From UBA1181 sp045639525 (GTDB lineage: Bacteria; Bacteroidota; Bacteroidia; Bacteroidales; Paludibacteraceae): a stretch of 64,000 nucleotides of DNA. Numbering within the stretch: position 1 is the stretch's first letter; every line of letters begins with the position of its first letter. Positions 15,780 to 24,095 of this stretch are shown here, in pieces. The position numbers and the translations under genes are program-made. The stretch is taken from contig JAZUDI010000026.1 in NCBI GenBank assembly GCA_045639525.1, positions 1 through 64,000 of the forward strand, read 5' to 3'. The notes under the pieces were generated by a model. The model saw only the letters and a program-made list of their open reading frames with translations, was not told where the DNA came from and made no database searches.

Positions 15780-17081
15780 TTACTCAATTATTTTTTTGAT
15801 TGCCTCAAATCCATGCTCCAAATCCGCGATGATGTCGTCGATGTGCTCTGTTCCGATGGAGAGACGCACGGTGTTTGGCTTGATGCCCGCACCGAGCAAC
15901 TCCTCTTCGGAGAGTTGGGAGTGGGTGGTGCTGGCTGGATGGATCACGAGTGACTTCACATCTGCCACGTTAGCCAATAGAGAGAATAATTCGAGACTCT
16001 CTGTGAACTTCTTCGCATCCTCTGCGCTTCCCTTTACCTCGAAGGTGAAGATGGATCCTGCACCCTTCTTGAAGTATTTGTTGTAGAGCTCTTTCTCCTT
16101 GCCTGTCGCTAATGATGGGTGGTTGACACGCTCCACTTGAGGGTGCTTGCTCAAGAAATCCACTACCTTCAAAGCGTTCTCGACGTGGCGCTCCACGCGG
16201 AGTGACAAAGTCTCCAAACCTTGGATCAATAGGAATGAGTTGAATGGGGAGATGGTCGCGCCCTGGTCTCTCATCAAGGTGGTACGCGCCTTCAAAATGT
16301 AGGCCAAGTTGCCGCAAGCCTCTGTGAATACCACACCGTGGTAGGATGGGTTGGGTTTAGACAATCCTGGGAATTTGTCGTTTTGCGCCCAGTCGAATTT
16401 TCCCGCGTCGATGATGACACCACCCATTACGCTTCCGTGACCGCCGATGAACTTGGTGGCTGAGTGTACCACGATGTCCACACCATATTCGATTGGTCTA
16501 AGCAAGTATGGCGTAGCGAAGGTGCTATCTACGATGAATGGGATGCCGTGCTTGTGGGCGATGTCGGCGATGGCTTGCAAGTCGATGACGTTTGAGTTAG
16601 GGTTACCCAATGTCTCGGCGTACAACAATTTGGTGTTGGGTTGGATCGCCTTCTCGAAGTTACTTACATCGGAAGGGTCCACAAAAGTGGTGGTCAACCC
16701 CTGCTCGCGCAATGTGTTGGCGAAGAGGTTGTAGGTTCCACCGTAAAGGTTAGCGGAGGAGACGATGTGGTCGCCTGCTGTCGCGATGTTTTGTACGGCG
16801 TAGGTGATGGCTGATGATCCGCTGGCGGTGGCCAATGCAGCTGCACCTCCCTCCAATGCCGCGATACGCTTCTCGAATACGTCGGAGGTAGGGTTCATCA
16901 AACGAGTATAGATGTTGCCACCCTCTGTCAATCCGAATCTGCCCGCTGCTTGCGCGGAATCCTTGAATACATAAGATGTGGTGGCGTAGATAGGTACTGC
17001 TCTAGCGTCTGTTGCGCTGTCTGGTGTCTCTTGACCTACATGGACTTGTAATGTCTCAAATTTGTAATTCTTTTGTCCCAT
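15780..17081 (-). CDS. metY: O-acetylhomoserine sulfhydrylase
   Basis: A 433-residue Cys/Met-metabolism PLP enzyme that forms homocysteine from O-acetylhomoserine and sulfide. The PLP lysine is in HSATKFIGGHG (about residue 210). The N-terminus FETLQVHVGQETPDSATDARAVPIYATTSY and its ~430-residue length separate OAH sulfhydrylases from the shorter cystathionine lyases and synthases. MetA at 51309 has the residue expected for acetyl-CoA use, so substrate supply is consistent. An Rrf2-type palindrome overlaps its promoter. Confidence 0.94.
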   Translation of the reverse strand: MGQKNYKFETLQVHVGQETPDSATDARAVPIYATTSYVFKDSAQAAGRFGLTEGGNIYTRLMNPTSDVFEKRIAALEGGAAALATASGSSAITYAVQNIATAGDHIVSSANLYGGTYNLFANTLREQGLTTTFVDPSDVSNFEKAIQPNTKLLYAETLGNPNSNVIDLQAIADIAHKHGIPFIVDSTFATPYLLRPIEYGVDIVVHSATKFIGGHGSVMGGVIIDAGKFDWAQNDKFPGLSKPNPSYHGVVFTEACGNLAYILKARTTLMRDQGATISPFNSFLLIQGLETLSLRVERHVENALKVVDFLSKHPQVERVNHPSLATGKEKELYNKYFKKGAGSIFTFEVKGSAEDAKKFTESLELFSLLANVADVKSLVIHPASTTHSQLSEEELLGAGIKPNTVRLSIGTEHIDDIIADLEHGFEAIKKIIE

Positions 17082-17167
17082 GTTTACCTCCTTTTTTAAT
17101 AGTTATTTCTTTTCTTTCTTTTATTGTTCAATTTCTAATCGTCGTGATTTGTAACTCATCGACACTG

Positions 17168-17214
17168 CAAAGGTAGAAATAAAATCATAATAACCTACTA
17201 TGTTGGTGGGTTAT
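17168..17214 (-). promoter_or_regulatory. metY-cysK promoter with 25-bp Rrf2/IscR-type operator
   Basis: On the minus strand TACCTTTG (17175-17168) is a -7 element. A 25-bp dyad at 17190-17214 overlaps the -33 region. Its outer arms are ATAACC and GGTTAT, with inner YACYA / TRGTR symmetry. This is the same architecture and length as IscR type 1 and other Rrf2-family sites. Repression when sulfur is sufficient is the natural reading; the regulator itself is not in this window. Confidence 0.6.
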
Positions 17215-17334
17215 TTTTATCTTTGTTGTGAGAAAATTTATTAAGTAGTTGATAATCAATGATAAAAATTTACCTATTTACCTACTGGGTTGTACGGTTT
17301 TGACTTGGCTCAACTGTTTAATGAGTTTTTTTTA

Positions 17335-17604
17335 TTATTTGTTGTAATGGAAACGCAGGGCGAATACATATAGGAATATTTGGTTGTCGCTAACGGAATA
17401 GATCATTCGATGTTCTTTGTTGATCCTTCGGGACCACTTCCCTTGCAGATCTCCTTTTAAAGGTTCAGGTTTGCCCTTCCCCTCGAAAGGGTGCTCCAAG
17501 GTGTCTTTGATTAATTCCGTAATTCTCTTTTGTGTTTTTAGATTGCCAGATTTTTTCCAAAACTCGATATCTTTTTTCGCTTGTTCCAGTAAGATTATTT
17601 CCAT
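17335..17604 (-). CDS. yoeB: Toxin of the YoeB/Txe family
   Basis: An 89-residue ribosome-dependent mRNA endonuclease of the RelE superfamily. Expected catalytic residues are present: Glu47 in KGKPEPLKG, Arg66 in KEHRMIY and His86-Tyr87 at the C-terminus (LRFHYNK). WSRRINKEHRMIY is the YoeB hallmark. It overlaps the antitoxin gene by 10 bases. All key residues look intact, so the toxin is probably active. Confidence 0.93.
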   Translation of the reverse strand: MEIILLEQAKKDIEFWKKSGNLKTQKRITELIKDTLEHPFEGKGKPEPLKGDLQGKWSRRINKEHRMIYSVSDNQIFLYVFALRFHYNK

Positions 17605-17834
17605 AAATCATCTAATTGGGTTGGGGAGTAGTTCCCTTTGGAAATTTCTTCGTCCCCTTTTTTTATTATCTCTATCATTTCCGGCGAAGATTTTATATAC
17701 GCTGTTTCGTCTTCGTGGCAGGTGCTTTGGCCTTTAGACTCGATTAGTTTGTTGGCCAGCCACTCTTTGTTGTCATCCGATAGGGAAAGGCTTTGCAAAA
17801 AATCCCAAATCTTTTGTAATTGCAGTGTGCTCAT
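17595..17834 (-). CDS. Antitoxin paired with YoeB
   Basis: A 79-residue protein from ATG 17834 (MSTLQLQKIWDFL). The frame can be extended to TTG 17861, but a TAAATTTG -7 element (17866-17859) covers that codon, so the ATG is preferred. The C-terminus (KGDEEISKGNYSPTQLDDLWK) is the kind of disordered toxin-wrapping tail seen in Phd/YefM-like or DUF2281-like antitoxins. The N-terminal half is helical and does not look like a classic Phd/YefM domain. Confidence 0.8.
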   Translation of the reverse strand: MSTLQLQKIWDFLQSLSLSDDNKEWLANKLIESKGQSTCHEDETAYIKSSPEMIEIIKKGDEEISKGNYSPTQLDDLWK

Positions 17835-17953
17835 ATCCAAATAGTTTTTTCTCTTACGCAAATTTAATAATAATTTTTTGAATAGTCGGTGCTTCTTGTT
17901 GTTTTGTCTTTGAAAATTCTTTCCTCATCTTTCGTTGTTCTTAAATTATATTC

Positions 17954-18063
17954 TATTTTTGCATTTGAATTCTGCGGATTGCCGATTTTTATCCAATCCA
18001 AGTGAGTCGGATGCGAATATTTTGTTGTATTTATTACATTCACTTTAAAGTTTTCTACGAGGA
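17954..18063 (+). promoter_or_regulatory. Promoter and leader of the PLP decarboxylase gene
   Basis: TATTTTTG (17954-17961) is a -7 element. The ~95-base leader contains a hairpin GGATTG/CAATCC (about 17977-18000). No known riboswitch class is recognised. Confidence 0.45.
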
Positions 18064-19455
18064 ATGAAAAACAAGTATGTAGATTTGATCGAACAATCGT
18101 TCGAGTTTCCTAATGAGGAGTTTAGTGTAAAGGACAATGAACTTTACTGGTATAATGTCCCTTTGATGGATATTATTAAGCAGTATGGAACCCCTTTGCG
18201 TATCTCCTTTTTGCCTAAAATTGCGATGAATATTCAGCGCGTCCGTCGTCTTTTCAATGTGGCGATGGCGAAGGTGGATTATCAGGCGGACTACAACTAT
18301 TGCTTCTGCACAAAGAGTTCACACTTCTCTTTCGTGATGGAGGAGGTGTTGAAGCAAGAGGTGAATGTGGAGATCTCATCCGCGTACGATGTGAACCTTT
18401 TGGAGTGTTTGGAGGAGTCGGGTCACTTGAAGAAGGATAAGTTCATCCTCTGCAACGGATTCAAAATACCTCAGTACATAGAGAACATCCAGCACCTTAT
18501 CAATAAAGGTTATACCAAGGTGATTCCGATTCTTGACAACAAGGATGAGTTGGATATGCTCATGGATGGGTTCGACCAGAATGTCAATGTCGGTATCCGA
18601 ATCGCTACCGAGGAGGAGCCTAAGTTTGATTTCTATACCTCCCGCTTGGGTATCCGTGTGAAGGATATCATTCCTTTCTATAAGGAGAAAATTGCGAAGA
18701 ACAAACAGGTGAAGTTGAAGATGCTCCACTTCTTCGTTAATACGGGTATCAAGGACACCTCTTACTATTGGAATGAGTTGAGCAAGGGCATCAACCTCTA
18801 CTGCGAACTCCGTAAGATCTGTCCGGATTTGGATTGCCTCAATATCGGAGGCGGTTTCCCTATCCAGGCGCACATGGATTTCTCTTACGACTACGAGTAC
18901 ATGGCGGAGGAGATTGTGGCGCAGATCAAGAACACTTGCGCGCAGCAGGGTGTGCCTGAACCGAATATTTTCACCGAGTTCGGTTCATATACCGTTGGCG
19001 AAAGTGGCGCAATGCTTTATTCCATCGTGAACCAGAAGCAACAGAACGACCGTGAGTTGTGGAACATGATCGACAGCTCCTTCATTAACACCATGCCGGA
19101 TACATGGGGATTGAACCAACGCTTCCCTTTCTTGGCGATCAACAACTGGGATCAGGTGTATGAGCGTGTCCATTTGGGTGGTCTGACTTGCGATAGCGAG
19201 GACTTCTACAATGCGGAGGTTCACTCCAATGCGATCTTCTTGCCGAAGATGCAACAGGGTAGGGAGCAGTTCATCGGATTCTTCCACATGGGTGCTTACC
19301 AAGAGGCTTTGAGTGGTTACGGAGGCATCCAACACTGTTTGTTGCCTGCGCCTAAGATGGTGGTGGTTGATGTGGATGAGAATGGTGAGTACTTTACCAA
19401 ACTCTTCGCGAAGGAGCAGAGTTACAAGTCTATGTTAAAGATTTTGGGTTATTAA
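18064..19455 (+). CDS. Fold III PLP-dependent decarboxylase (arginine/DAP decarboxylase-like)
   Basis: A 463-residue member of the alanine-racemase-fold Orn/DAP/Arg decarboxylase group. The PLP lysine is in NYCFCTKSSHFSF. A glycine-rich phosphate loop (CLNIGGGFP), EFGSYTVGESG and the catalytic Cys-Asp region GLTCDSEDFYN are all present. Length and motif spelling match the Bacteroidota proteins usually labelled arginine decarboxylase, not the ~630-residue SpeA. The product would be agmatine for polyamine synthesis, but specificity is not proven. The phosphoesterase gene starts three bases later. Confidence 0.78.
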   Translation: MKNKYVDLIEQSFEFPNEEFSVKDNELYWYNVPLMDIIKQYGTPLRISFLPKIAMNIQRVRRLFNVAMAKVDYQADYNYCFCTKSSHFSFVMEEVLKQEVNVEISSAYDVNLLECLEESGHLKKDKFILCNGFKIPQYIENIQHLINKGYTKVIPILDNKDELDMLMDGFDQNVNVGIRIATEEEPKFDFYTSRLGIRVKDIIPFYKEKIAKNKQVKLKMLHFFVNTGIKDTSYYWNELSKGINLYCELRKICPDLDCLNIGGGFPIQAHMDFSYDYEYMAEEIVAQIKNTCAQQGVPEPNIFTEFGSYTVGESGAMLYSIVNQKQQNDRELWNMIDSSFINTMPDTWGLNQRFPFLAINNWDQVYERVHLGGLTCDSEDFYNAEVHSNAIFLPKMQQGREQFIGFFHMGAYQEALSGYGGIQHCLLPAPKMVVVDVDENGEYFTKLFAKEQSYKSMLKILGY

Positions 19456-19458
19456 TTG

Positions 19459-20814
19459 ATGAAAAAAAAGATATTCGCCCTGCTCCTTTTTGTGGCGGCG
19501 GTAGCACTTTGCGTGACCAAATGGGGAACGTGGTTTGGTAATCCGCCTGAGGCGGCTTATGAGCCACAGACTCATTTGTCTCGTGTCATGTTGACCGTTG
19601 GCCCGAAGCCCGATGAGCGTTATCTCTCGTGGCAGTATGGCGCGGAGGTGCAATCGGGATGGGTGGATTTTTGCCCCAAGGGTGGAGGCGATACCCTTAC
19701 GGTGGAGACGAGAAGCAAGGTTTTCCACTCCCGCGCGGGGGTAGGGGCCTACTTCTCCGCTTTGATGGGTGGTTTGGCCTTCGATAGCGCTTACGACTAT
19801 CGGGTGCGTGTGGCCCAAAACACGACGGAGTGGTTCCATTTTCGGATGCCGAAGCGTGATTCTACCCTCTCGTTCCTCTATTTCGGTGATGTGCAGGACG
19901 AGATGGATGAGATGGGGTTGGATACGCTTTTGCCTCAGATTGTGGCGCGTACGCCTGATGCCGCCATGCTGCTCTTTGGTGGAGACCTCATTGAGCGTCC
20001 GATGGATCGCTATTGGGGAAAGGTTTTCTCTACGTTAGGAGAGCATGCGACAAGTTATCCGATCGTGTCGGTTCCTGGCAATCATGAATATTTGAAGGGA
20101 GTGGTCCGCCATTTGGAGGGAAGATTTCCTTTGGTCTTTCCCTATTACGGTGATTTAGGTCCGGAAGATAATGCCCTCTTCTCCTTCGCGATGGGAGATG
20201 TACGATTCTTTTTGTTGGACTCCAACAAAGATTCTTGGAACCTGCTTCCGCAACGTTTCTGGTTGGAGGAACAGTTGAAGAACTGTAAAGAGCGTTGGAA
20301 GGTGGTGGTGCTTCATCATCCGATCATCTCTATCAGGGGGTCCATGAATAATTTCATGGTGAAGCATTTGTTCGATGATTTGGTGCGTGAACATGGCGTG
20401 GACCTTGTCTTGCAGGGCCATGAGCACGGTTATGCCAGATTCAATGTGTCGCATGACGATGCGGGCGAAATGAGTGAGCCGCTCAGGTTGGTCTCGTTCT
20501 GTTCCCGCAAGGAGTATCCGCTTAGTTTCCATGGGGATGTGGCTCGTTGGGGAACGGATGACCGCTATTATCAACGGATTACAGTGTCGGATACCATGCT
20601 CTCGTTGGAATCCTTCACGGCAGACCACCAGTTGTACGACAAGGTGCGTATCTTGAAAAAGGATGGCAAACGGGTTTGTGTCTCTGACACCGTGAATGCT
20701 CCTGAACGGGTATATGTCTCTGATTGGTTCCGTCAAAACAAGAGTAGTAAACGGGTGAAGGAGTTCGAGGAGAACATCGCCAAATGGCGGGCGAAATCCG
20801 TCGGGGCGTATTGA
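19459..20814 (+). CDS. Purple-acid-phosphatase-like metallophosphoesterase
   Basis: A 452-residue protein from ATG 19459 with an N-terminal hydrophobic segment (residues 3-20, signal anchor or signal peptide), a fibronectin-like region (30-135) and a calcineurin-like catalytic domain. Metal-ligand motifs are complete: FGDVQDE, LLFGGDLIER, VPGNHEY, VVLHHP and LQGHEHGYARF. It is probably periplasmic. The substrate is unknown. The close link to the decarboxylase gene suggests co-transcription but no shared pathway is evident. Confidence 0.85.
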   Translation: MKKKIFALLLFVAAVALCVTKWGTWFGNPPEAAYEPQTHLSRVMLTVGPKPDERYLSWQYGAEVQSGWVDFCPKGGGDTLTVETRSKVFHSRAGVGAYFSALMGGLAFDSAYDYRVRVAQNTTEWFHFRMPKRDSTLSFLYFGDVQDEMDEMGLDTLLPQIVARTPDAAMLLFGGDLIERPMDRYWGKVFSTLGEHATSYPIVSVPGNHEYLKGVVRHLEGRFPLVFPYYGDLGPEDNALFSFAMGDVRFFLLDSNKDSWNLLPQRFWLEEQLKNCKERWKVVVLHHPIISIRGSMNNFMVKHLFDDLVREHGVDLVLQGHEHGYARFNVSHDDAGEMSEPLRLVSFCSRKEYPLSFHGDVARWGTDDRYYQRITVSDTMLSLESFTADHQLYDKVRILKKDGKRVCVSDTVNAPERVYVSDWFRQNKSSKRVKEFEENIAKWRAKSVGAY

Positions 20815-20823
20815 ATACGCCCC
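20803..20823. terminator. Hairpin at the convergent gene ends
   Basis: GGGGCGTATT and AATACGCCCC form a near-perfect dyad that includes the phosphoesterase stop codon. There is no clear T run, so termination is uncertain. Confidence 0.4.
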
Positions 20824-20839
20824 GTTATTGGATGACCCA

Positions 20840-21406
20840 TTATTGAATAGCCGTGCTGTCCACCCAAACATGGGGAAGGATCGCCTCGTAGGTCTCCTCT
20901 GAGAGGCCATAAACTGCTTTTAGTTGCTCTTTGGAAGAGAAACCGCCCAACTTTGTCCTGTATTTTACGATACGTTGGGAGAGTTTGCTGCCGATGCCCC
21001 GTAGTTTTTTAAGCTCGGTCGTGTCCGCGCTGTTCAGTTCGATTCGTAACGATTCATATTCGTTGTGGACGTTTCTTGCGTTGACGTGACTGCTTCTGTC
21101 TGTCTGTTGTGAATACGTTCTCTTCGGTGGGGCGTAAGGTTGTTTCTCCTCTGTTTTCTCGCTCGGATCCGACTCTTTGTAGCTGTGCCTTTGTGGATAT
21201 CGAGGTTTTTTCAGCAGTGTGGAATCCTCTGTTTGGGTGAGTAGGCTATCCGCCTGCCGCAAGTAGCTTTCCGCATGACCATCTTGTTGCGGAAGGCAGA
21301 AGTTGATTGCGAACATCATTAAAATCAGGCCGCTTAGAAGAAGCAACCCTTGTTTCTCTCCCTTGGAGAAAAAGAAAAAATCCTTAAAAAGATCTATTTT
21401 AAACAT
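20840..21406 (-). CDS. Membrane-anchored helix-hairpin-helix (ComEA-like) protein
   Basis: A 188-residue protein from ATG 21406 (MFKIDLFKDFFFF). The upstream in-frame extension to 21547 covers the promoter and is rejected. One membrane segment (about residues 20-40) precedes a polar linker rich in Lys, Ser and Pro. The C-terminal domain (residues 120-185) has two HhH motifs (IELNSADTTELKKLRGIG, SKEQLKAVYGLSEETYEAI). ComEA-type proteins bind DNA non-specifically in uptake. A TATCTTTG promoter (21464-21457) precedes it. Confidence 0.82.
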   Translation of the reverse strand: MFKIDLFKDFFFFSKGEKQGLLLLSGLILMMFAINFCLPQQDGHAESYLRQADSLLTQTEDSTLLKKPRYPQRHSYKESDPSEKTEEKQPYAPPKRTYSQQTDRSSHVNARNVHNEYESLRIELNSADTTELKKLRGIGSKLSQRIVKYRTKLGGFSSKEQLKAVYGLSEETYEAILPHVWVDSTAIQ

Positions 21407-21614
21407 AGGTGATTGTTTAGGTGAAACATCGTAGATTTTGAATGTTAAATATGATGCAAAGATAATGTTTATTTTAAAATAATGTGTAAAAAATACGGAA
21501 GTATCCATGTTTTTTTGTGATGAGTACTTTCGATATGCTCCATTCATTCTAAATCTTGGGAACTATGCCCGTTTTTCGCAATTCTTCCTTATCTTTGTGT
21601 CAATTTGAAAGACA

Positions 21615-23483
21615 ATGAACAAAAGACACATATCATATAGTTGGGTGGCGATGCTACTCATGATGTTGGGTGCTTGCGCCAATATGGCACAAGGTCCGAC
21701 GGGAGGAAAACAGGATGTTATCGCCCCGAAGAAGGTCAGTTCAATCCCTGCGGATAGGGAATTGAATGTCACGAAGACTCGGGTGGAGATCCTTTTCAAC
21801 GAGTTCCTCCAACTCTCCAATCCGGCCAAGAACCTTGTCGTTTCACCACCTCAAAAAATCAATCCGGTCGCCAAAGCGGTCGGTAAAAAGATTGTGGTGG
21901 AGTTGCGCGATTCACTCCAACCCGACAAAACCTATACCTTTGATTTCGGCGACGCGATCGGCGACTATACGGAGAACAACCGTGTCTCGAATTTCATTTA
22001 CACATTTTCGACCGGTGACCATATCGATTCCATGACCATTTCCGGCGTGGTGCTGAATGCCGCCACATTGGTGCCGGAAGAGGATGTCTTGGTGGGTGTC
22101 CACAGCGATGGCGCCGACTCCCTTTTCCTCAAAAAGAGATTTGAACGTATTGGAAAGACCAATGCGGAGGGACGCTTTACCATCCGAGGTCTGGCCAGTA
22201 AGAAATATCGTATCTTCGCACTCCGAGATATGAACAACAGCCACTCTTTCGACCAACCGGCGGAGGAGATCGCTGTGCAGGAGATGCCGATGGAGATCCC
22301 TTCCATTACGGTGACGGAGAAGATGGATACGATCTATGGCGATTCGATGAAGATCGATACGGTCATCGTGCGTCGGGAGGTGGTCGCCAAGCCGAATGAC
22401 ATCGTGCTCCGACTCTTCGAGGAGGAGCAGCATTTCCAAAAATTCCAAAAAATTGAGCGCCCCGACCGTAAATTCTTTACTCTCTATTTCGAAAAGATGG
22501 AGCCGTCGATCCCGAAGGTGACCCTTCTGGACACCACGGTTGCCGATTGGTACAGGGTAGAGGCGAGCCAGATGGGCGACACCGTGAAATATTGGTTCGC
22601 CGATAGCCTTTTGTGCAAAAAAGATACGATCCGTTTGGCCCTCTCATATCTGAAGACCGATTCTGCGGGAACTTTGGTGCCTGCGGAGGATACCCTGATG
22701 GCCACCCTCACCACCTCCTTCCTGAAGAATGAGGTGAAGATGCAACAGCAGCAGTTGGCACAGCAGAAACGGGCCGAGAAGCGTAATCGTCCGGCGAAGC
22801 GTACCAATATCCTGAATATGACGCCCTTCTCCTTGGTGGAGATCGACGACCAACCGGTGGTGGAGTGGGCCAATCCTGTGACCTCCATGGATGAGAAGAA
22901 GATTCATCTCTACTTCGCTACGGATACTTTGAAGACGCCGATACCTTTTACCCTCTCCTTTATGGAGAAAAGAGGCAATTGCCGCTCCTACAGTGTCAAC
23001 TCGGATGGCTTGGCGGAGAATGGTTCCTATGTCTTGGAGTTGGACTCCGCGTGTGCGTATGACCACTATGGCAACCACAACGATCCTATCTCGATCCGTT
23101 TCAGGAAAAAGGCGTCGAACGAGTATGGCAAACTGGAACTGAAGATCTCCAATTTGGAGGAAAACGCGTTTGTCGAGTTGCTGAAAGCTTCGGATACCCC
23201 ATTGCGCACCGTGCATGTGACGAATGGCAAGGCAATCTTTGACCACCTTCCTCCCGCGACCTATTTCGCCCGAATCATCTTGGATAGGAATAACAACCAA
23301 AAGTGGGACACAGGAAAGTTCAGCGAAGGTGTTTTGCCGGAGTGGGTATACTATTTCCCTAAGGGACTGAAGCTTCGTTCCAACTGGGAGATGACCGAAG
23401 ATTGGGATATCAAGGCGGAGACGTTGGACAAGCAGCGTCCGTCAGGTCTGTCCGCCAAAAAGAAGAAGAACAATGATAGATAA
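21615..23483 (+). CDS. Ig-like (Big_5-type) domain lipoprotein
   Basis: A 622-residue lipoprotein: signal peptide with lipobox LGAC (Cys21), then GPTGGKQDVIAPKK, which opens the conserved N-terminal Ig-like domain (residues 38-130, PADRELNVTKTRVEILFNEFL, DKTYTFDFGDAIGD). A CarboxypepD_reg-like segment follows (about 142-225), then a long region and a charged tail. Family members are common beside WbqC genes in Bacteroidota, as here. Location should be the outer membrane; function is unknown. A TATCTTTG -7 element is at 21590-21597. Confidence 0.82.
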   Translation: MNKRHISYSWVAMLLMMLGACANMAQGPTGGKQDVIAPKKVSSIPADRELNVTKTRVEILFNEFLQLSNPAKNLVVSPPQKINPVAKAVGKKIVVELRDSLQPDKTYTFDFGDAIGDYTENNRVSNFIYTFSTGDHIDSMTISGVVLNAATLVPEEDVLVGVHSDGADSLFLKKRFERIGKTNAEGRFTIRGLASKKYRIFALRDMNNSHSFDQPAEEIAVQEMPMEIPSITVTEKMDTIYGDSMKIDTVIVRREVVAKPNDIVLRLFEEEQHFQKFQKIERPDRKFFTLYFEKMEPSIPKVTLLDTTVADWYRVEASQMGDTVKYWFADSLLCKKDTIRLALSYLKTDSAGTLVPAEDTLMATLTTSFLKNEVKMQQQQLAQQKRAEKRNRPAKRTNILNMTPFSLVEIDDQPVVEWANPVTSMDEKKIHLYFATDTLKTPIPFTLSFMEKRGNCRSYSVNSDGLAENGSYVLELDSACAYDHYGNHNDPISIRFRKKASNEYGKLELKISNLEENAFVELLKASDTPLRTVHVTNGKAIFDHLPPATYFARIILDRNNNQKWDTGKFSEGVLPEWVYYFPKGLKLRSNWEMTEDWDIKAETLDKQRPSGLSAKKKKNNDR

Positions 23484-24090
23484 GATGGCGGATAAGTTGT
23501 TGTTGTCATCGGCCTATTTGGCGCCGGTCTCCTATTACAGAGCATTGGCCTGTGGGGCGGATGCCCAAGTGGAGCAGTACGACCATTACCACAAGCAGAC
23601 CTATCGTAACCGTTGTCGGATTATGACGGGAAATGGCGTGATGGAACTCTCCGTTCCAGTGGTCAAGAGTGGCGGCAAGGTGGCTGTTAAGGATTTGAAA
23701 ATCGCCTATGTGGAGAGTTGGCAACAGGTGCATTGGCGTGCGATCGCCTCCGCCTACAACTCATCCCCCTTCTTCGAATACTACCGCGACGATTTCGAAC
23801 CTTTTTTCACGAAGAAGAGTGAATATCTCATAGATTTTAATATGGGCTTGATGGAGGTGGTGAACCAGTTGATCGGTATAAAGACACCGATCACGCTGAC
23901 GAACGAGTATGTTCTTTCTCCCCTCGACAGAGTTGATTTGCGGGAGGAATTCTCCCCTAAAACGCCCGATGAGTCGGAGCCCCCTTACTACCAGGTCTTT
24001 GACCAAAAGCTTGGTTTCGTGCCCGATTTGAGCATCTTGGATTTGCTCTTTAACATGGGGCCTGAGTCGTTGTTGGTGCTGCGGAAGTGA
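23473..24090 (+). CDS. WbqC-family protein
   Basis: A 205-residue WbqC-like protein (LLSSAYLAPVSYYRALA, YDHYHKQTYRNRCRI, NGVMELSVPV, WRAIASAYNSSPFFEYY). WbqC proteins are linked to modified sugar biosynthesis in surface polysaccharides; the exact reaction is not established. Its start overlaps the end of the Ig-like lipoprotein gene by 11 bases, so the two are translationally coupled. Confidence 0.88.
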   Translation: MIDKMADKLLLSSAYLAPVSYYRALACGADAQVEQYDHYHKQTYRNRCRIMTGNGVMELSVPVVKSGGKVAVKDLKIAYVESWQQVHWRAIASAYNSSPFFEYYRDDFEPFFTKKSEYLIDFNMGLMEVVNQLIGIKTPITLTNEYVLSPLDRVDLREEFSPKTPDESEPPYYQVFDQKLGFVPDLSILDLLFNMGPESLLVLRK

Positions 24091-24095
24091 GTAGG

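Noticed and set aside
21407..21547. N-terminal extension of the helix-hairpin-helix protein
   Set aside because: The region contains a TATCTTTG promoter element on the same strand, and the internal ATG gives the usual cytosolic start before the membrane segment.
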